Assembly: GCA_021788955.1 (NCBI GenBank)
Contig: JAJYKC010000066.1
Coordinates: forward strand, 1 to 8,598
DNA: 8,598 nt
Direction: 5' to 3'
DNA from: Acidobacteriota bacterium
GTDB lineage: Bacteria > Acidobacteriota > Terriglobia > Bryobacterales > Bryobacteraceae
Part shown: positions 5,585 through 8,598 of the stretch, one piece after another
Numbering within the stretch: the stretch's first letter is position 1
Layout of the letters: every line of letters begins with the position of its first letter
Made by a program: the position numbers and the translations under genes
The notes under the pieces: generated by a model
The model's database searches: none
Told to the model about the DNA's origin: nothing
The model's input: only the letters and a program-made list of their open reading frames with translations

Positions 5585-8116
5585 ATGACCCTCGCCGCCG
5601 GCGACCGGTTGGGAGTGTACGAAATCACCGGACGCCTGGGCGCCGGCGCCATGGGGGAAGTGTATCGCGCCCGCGACGAATGGCTGAAACGCGACGTCGC
5701 CCTGAATACCCTGCCCCGCGAGTTTGCCGCCGATGCCCCCCGCATGGAGCGGTTCCGGCTGGAGGCCGAGGCCGTGGGCCGGCTGAATCATCCAAACATT
5801 TTGGCGATTTATGACTTCGGCGTCCACGACGGCATCCCGTTCCTCGTCTCCGAACCCCTCGACGGATCGGCGCTCGGCGAACTCTTGCGCGAGGAAGGGC
5901 GCATTCCGGCCCGAAAAGCGGCCGGCTACATCCAGCAGGCCGCCAACGGCCTGGCTGCGGCCCACGCGCGCGGCATCGTTCACGGCGCCATCAACCCGGA
6001 CAATCTCTTCCTCACGCGCGACGGCGTGGTGAAGGTCCTCGGCTTCGGACTCGCCGGGAGCCAGGACGAGGAGGGCCGCCAGCCAGGCATCGTTGGCACG
6101 GGCGCCTACAGGGCGCCGGAGCAGATCCGCCACCTGTCCGCCGACGGCCGCGCCGACATCTTCAGCCTGGGCTGCGTTTTGTATGAATTACTCTCCGGGC
6201 GCCTGCCGTTCTCCGGCGCCGACCCGGTGGACGTGATGCACGCCATCCTGCATGGCGAACCGCCCGAGATCGCCGGCCTCGGCCCCGGCCTCGCCGAGAT
6301 TCTTCACCGGTGCCTCGACAAGAACCCCGACGAGCGGTTCCAATCGGCGCGGGATCTGGCGTTCGCGCTGGGCGCGGTCGCGCAAGCCCAGCCTGCTGCG
6401 GGTCTATCGACCCAGCAGGTCATCGTGGAGCGCGTCGGGCGCCCGAGCCGGCTCCCCACGCTTGCCCTGGCCGCGGTGGCCATAATCGTAGCCGGACTCG
6501 CCGGATACCAGATCGGAACCTGGACCCACCCCCTGCCCCAGTTGCAGTTCCGCCGGCTCACCTTCCGCCGCGGCCGCATCGAGGCGGCGCGCTTCACCCC
6601 GGACAACGGCGTGCTTTATAGCGCGGCGTGGGAAGACGAGCCGCCGGAGATCTTCAGCGTCGGGTTTGACAACCAGGAGTCGCATCCGGCGGGCATCGAG
6701 GACGCAGCGTTGCTCGCGGTTTCGCGCACGAAGGAGATGGCGGTGATCTTGAAGCCGCGCATCAGCCCAGGTTCGCTCAGGCCGCGGGGCACACTCGCCA
6801 CACTGACGCAGGGGTCCGCGCCGAAACAGTTGATGGACCGCGTGGAGTTCGCCGACTGGTCGCCCGGCGGAAAGGATCTGGCGGTGATCCGGGACACCGG
6901 CGACGGCGCGGAACTGCAATATCCGTTGGGCGCCGTGCTCGCCCAGACGCCCGGCCATTTTTCCGGCGTCCGCGTTTCTCCCGACGGAAAGCGTGTGGCT
7001 ATGTTCGAGCATCCGGCCGGCAACGACACGGCGGGCGAGGTCGTCGTCGTGGACCGGAACGGCCGCAAGAAGACGCTTTCGGAGCGCTTTGCCGATGCGG
7101 ACGGTCTCGCGTGGTCGGCCCGGGGCGACGAGATCTGGTTCACCGCCGCCCGCACCGGCACGCGCCATGAATTGTGGGCCGTTTCCCTTGACAGCCGCGA
7201 GCGCATGGTCCTCCGCGAGTCGGCAAGTCTCGTGCTCGAGGACATCTCTCGCAACGGAGAGGTGCTGCTCGAAGGGATCGACTTCCGGCGGCGAATCCTG
7301 TTTCACTCGCCCGGCGCCACCCGTGACCGCGACTTGACCTGGCTCGATTTCGGCCTCGCCACCGGCATCTCCGCCGATGGAAGCCGCATCGCCTTCTCTG
7401 AAACCGGCGAAGGCGCCGGGGAAACGCAGTTAGCCTTCATCCGCCCAACCGATGGCGGACCAGCCGAGAAACTCGGCGAGGGCCTCCTGCCGGTGATGTC
7501 GCGCGACGGAGACTGGGCCGTCGCCGTGGACCAGCTCCGCCGCGACATCGTGATGTATCCGATCGGCCCCGGCCAACCACGGCGAATCGTGCTCGACGGC
7601 TTCGAGCTCGAACGCGTGGGATTCTTAGGCGATGGGAAAAAGCTTTGGCTGCTCGGAAGCCAAGGCGAACCCGGCCGCCGGATGTTCGTGATGGATACCA
7701 ATGCCGGCGCCGAACCCGAACCCGTCACGCCGCCAGGCTCGGTTTACTCCGGGGTCGGAGCAACGCCGGACGGCCGCTACGTGTTGGCCATGGTGAATGG
7801 AGCCATCGCCGGATATCCGGTGAGCACGCACGGCGGCGGGTTGAAGATCCAGGGCATGGAGCCGGGCGAGATGCTCGTGGGTTGGGGCGAAGATGAGCGG
7901 TCGGTCCTCATCTACAAACAAGACGAGCTTCCGGCTCATGTCTACCGGCTGGACCGCCTGACCGGCCGCCGCATGCTCGTCGCCCGGATCGATCCTCCGG
8001 ACCGCGCCGGCCTGGACCCGGCAATGAGCATTGTCATGACGCCAAACGGACAGTACTACGCCTACACGATCGAACAGGAGTTAGGCGAACTACGCCTGGC
8101 CGAAGGCTTGCGCTAG
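5585..8116 (+). CDS. Ser/Thr pseudokinase - one membrane helix - TolB/WD40-like propeller
   Basis: An 843-residue, apparently bitopic protein. Residues 8-270 align with bacterial Hanks-type (PknB-like) kinases: glycine loop LGAGAMGEVY (18-27), helix-C Glu E60, YRAPEQ (APE at 177-179), and DIFSLGCVLYELLSGRLPF. The three catalytic positions are substituted: VAIK lysine is N41 (VALN), HRD aspartate is A135 (HGAINPDN), and DFG aspartate is G153 (LGFGLA). It is therefore expected to be catalytically inactive. One helix (about 290-311) leads to a C-terminal region with repeated beta-propeller signatures: DWSPGGKDLAV, VSPDGKRVAM, AWSARGDEIWF, ISADGSRIAF, SRDGDWAV, ATPDGRYVLA and TPNGQYYAY. That is about seven blades, presumably extracytoplasmic. 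The start ATG 5585 gives the usual MTLAAGDRLG opening. GTG at 5576 is an in-frame alternative. The gene lies 21 bases (12 with GTG) after the lipoprotein stop. Confidence 0.88.
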   Translation: MTLAAGDRLGVYEITGRLGAGAMGEVYRARDEWLKRDVALNTLPREFAADAPRMERFRLEAEAVGRLNHPNILAIYDFGVHDGIPFLVSEPLDGSALGELLREEGRIPARKAAGYIQQAANGLAAAHARGIVHGAINPDNLFLTRDGVVKVLGFGLAGSQDEEGRQPGIVGTGAYRAPEQIRHLSADGRADIFSLGCVLYELLSGRLPFSGADPVDVMHAILHGEPPEIAGLGPGLAEILHRCLDKNPDERFQSARDLAFALGAVAQAQPAAGLSTQQVIVERVGRPSRLPTLALAAVAIIVAGLAGYQIGTWTHPLPQLQFRRLTFRRGRIEAARFTPDNGVLYSAAWEDEPPEIFSVGFDNQESHPAGIEDAALLAVSRTKEMAVILKPRISPGSLRPRGTLATLTQGSAPKQLMDRVEFADWSPGGKDLAVIRDTGDGAELQYPLGAVLAQTPGHFSGVRVSPDGKRVAMFEHPAGNDTAGEVVVVDRNGRKKTLSERFADADGLAWSARGDEIWFTAARTGTRHELWAVSLDSRERMVLRESASLVLEDISRNGEVLLEGIDFRRRILFHSPGATRDRDLTWLDFGLATGISADGSRIAFSETGEGAGETQLAFIRPTDGGPAEKLGEGLLPVMSRDGDWAVAVDQLRRDIVMYPIGPGQPRRIVLDGFELERVGFLGDGKKLWLLGSQGEPGRRMFVMDTNAGAEPEPVTPPGSVYSGVGATPDGRYVLAMVNGAIAGYPVSTHGGGLKIQGMEPGEMLVGWGEDERSVLIYKQDELPAHVYRLDRLTGRRMLVARIDPPDRAGLDPAMSIVMTPNGQYYAYTIEQELGELRLAEGLR

Positions 8117-8151
8117 CGCACAGGGCCGCGCGGCTCCGTTGTCCGCGACCC

Positions 8152-8201
8152 GTAACCGAGCCAACACCTTACTTTCAACCAACCGAAAATGTAACCGAGC
8201 C
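8152..8201. repeat. 11-bp direct repeat GTAACCGAGCC, two copies 39 bp apart
   Basis: GTAACCGAGCC occurs at 8152-8162 and 8191-8201. A CCGCGACC block lies just before the first copy (8143-8150) and overlaps and follows the end of the second (8200-8207). The arrangement looks like two degenerate units of one intergenic element. Whether it recurs elsewhere in the genome cannot be seen here. Confidence 0.5.
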
Positions 8202-8203
8202 GC

Positions 8204-8221
8204 GACCGCGAGGGAGCGGTC
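8204..8221. terminator. Perfect 6-bp hairpin between convergent genes
   Basis: GACCGC-GAGGGA-GCGGTC is a perfect inverted repeat with a six-base loop, eight bases beyond the purS stop and about 90 beyond the pseudokinase stop. The position between convergent genes fits a bidirectional transcript end, but there is no T-run on either side. It adjoins the GTAACCGAGCC repeat and may instead be part of a dispersed repeat element. Confidence 0.4.
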
Positions 8222-8229
8222 CTTCCGCC

Positions 8230-8475
8230 TCAATCGACAATCTCGACCCGGTACTCCTCGATCACCGGGTTCGCCAGCACGTCGTTGGCGATCTGGCTGA
8301 TCTCAGCCTCGGCCTGCTTGCGTTCCGTCCCCGGCGCCAGATCGATCTCAAACACCTTCCCCTGCCGCACCTCGGCAATCGAGTGATGTCCCATCCCAAC
8401 CAGCGCCTTGCGGATCGTCTGCCCCTGCGGATCGAGAACCGTCTTCTTGAACGACACGTAAACCAGAGCTTTCAT
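8230..8475 (-). CDS. purS: Phosphoribosylformylglycinamidine synthase subunit PurS
   Basis: An 81-residue protein, the normal PurS length. PurS is the small structural subunit of the PurS-PurQ-PurL complex that converts FGAR to FGAM in purine synthesis, bridging the glutaminase and the synthetase. Typical features: the opening KALVYVSFKKTVLDPQG (2-18), then IRKALVGMGH and VRQGKVFEIDL (36-46), and the ending NPVIEEYRVEIVD. All regions expected of the family are present. The ATG at 8475 is preceded by the purine run AAAGAGTAAAG. Usually purS is followed at once by purQ and purL. Here the next thing downstream is a convergent gene, so its partners must be elsewhere. It is preceded on the same strand by another gene 52 bases upstream. 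Confidence 0.93.
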   Translation of the reverse strand: MKALVYVSFKKTVLDPQGQTIRKALVGMGHHSIAEVRQGKVFEIDLAPGTERKQAEAEISQIANDVLANPVIEEYRVEIVD

Positions 8476-8500
8476 CTTTACTCTTTATTAGACCGTGAAA

Positions 8501-8523
8501 CCGGCCCAATCCGCGCGGCCCGG
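8501..8523 (-). terminator. Imperfect GC-rich inverted repeat upstream of purS
   Basis: Read on the minus strand, CCGGGCC and GGGCCGG can form a seven-pair stem with one mismatch and a nine-base loop, just after the stop of the upstream gene. A short TTTC stretch follows. It could be a weak terminator separating that gene from purS. Confidence 0.25.
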
Positions 8524-8527
8524 CCTC

Positions 8528-8598
8528 TCACGCGTGCGCGAGTTCGTGCTCGACCATCTCGGCAAACCAGTCGATTTCGCGGACCGTCGTGTATACGT
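8528..8598 (-). CDS. C-terminal end of an unidentified protein (possibly class-V aminotransferase-type PLP enzyme)
   Basis: Only the last 22 residues are in the window, ending at a TGA at 8530-8528. The visible end reads VYTTVREIDWFAEMVEHEL followed by AHA. A C-terminus of the form YTTxxEIDxFxxxV is what I would expect for class-V aminotransferases (cysteine desulfurase / selenocysteine lyase-like), where it closes the small domain. With so few residues this is only a suggestion. Codon use matches its neighbours. Confidence 0.4.
   Translation of the reverse strand, partial: VYTTVREIDWFAEMVEHELAHA

Noticed and set aside
4988..6133. Minus-strand open frame spanning the lipoprotein and kinase starts
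   Set aside because: It crosses two well-supported plus-strand genes and shows no recognisable protein features.
6404..7306. Minus-strand open frame opposite the propeller region
   Set aside because: Antisense shadow; propeller motifs are clear on the plus strand.
8152..8221. Possible CRISPR-like array or attachment site
   Set aside because: There are only two short repeat copies with no regular spacers and no neighbouring cas or integrase gene.

Overview
The window is GC-rich throughout, with strong third-position GC bias, and looks like a chromosome segment of Acidobacteriota, probably the Solibacter/Bryobacter side. That placement is inference. It rests on a Ser/Thr-kinase-like protein fused through one membrane helix to a TolB/WD40-like propeller, an expanded type in those genomes, and on several acidobacterial-looking hypothetical proteins. 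I see no rRNA, tRNA, CRISPR array, insertion sequence or phage gene.

Layout. Positions 1-645 (minus) hold the N-terminal 215 codons of a polytopic membrane protein resembling glycosyltransferase or surface-glycan enzymes. It overlaps the stop of a short-form phosphate acetyltransferase (642-1625, minus). Divergent from pta, with almost no spacer, is a small membrane-anchored protein with a YHS-like cysteine motif (1649-1945, plus). Next comes a frameshifted remnant of a two-helix membrane protein, DUF4760-like (1998-2454, plus), with a perfect TATAAT seven bases before its ATG. A gap of about 270 bases with two small hairpins follows.

Positions 2722-8116 (plus) look like one transcription unit: a YprB-like RNase-H-fold exonuclease with a helical-repeat tail, an MFS transporter, a small lipoprotein that starts with TTG inside the transporter stop codon, and an 843-residue kinase-like membrane protein. 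The last is the most interesting object here. The glycine loop, the helix-C Glu and the APE motif are kept, but the VAIK lysine, the HRD aspartate and the DFG aspartate are all replaced in an uninterrupted frame. It should be a pseudokinase still joined to a transmembrane helix and an extracytoplasmic propeller.

This unit converges on purS (8230-8475, minus), which here has no purQ immediately downstream. The 113-base gap between them contains a perfect hairpin and an 11-bp direct repeat. At the right edge the last 22 codons of another minus-strand gene are visible, possibly a class-V aminotransferase-type PLP enzyme.

Translation starts are noteworthy. Two genes appear to begin with non-ATG codons overlapping the previous stop (CTGA and TTGA), each behind a strong Shine-Dalgarno, and one promoter looks leaderless.
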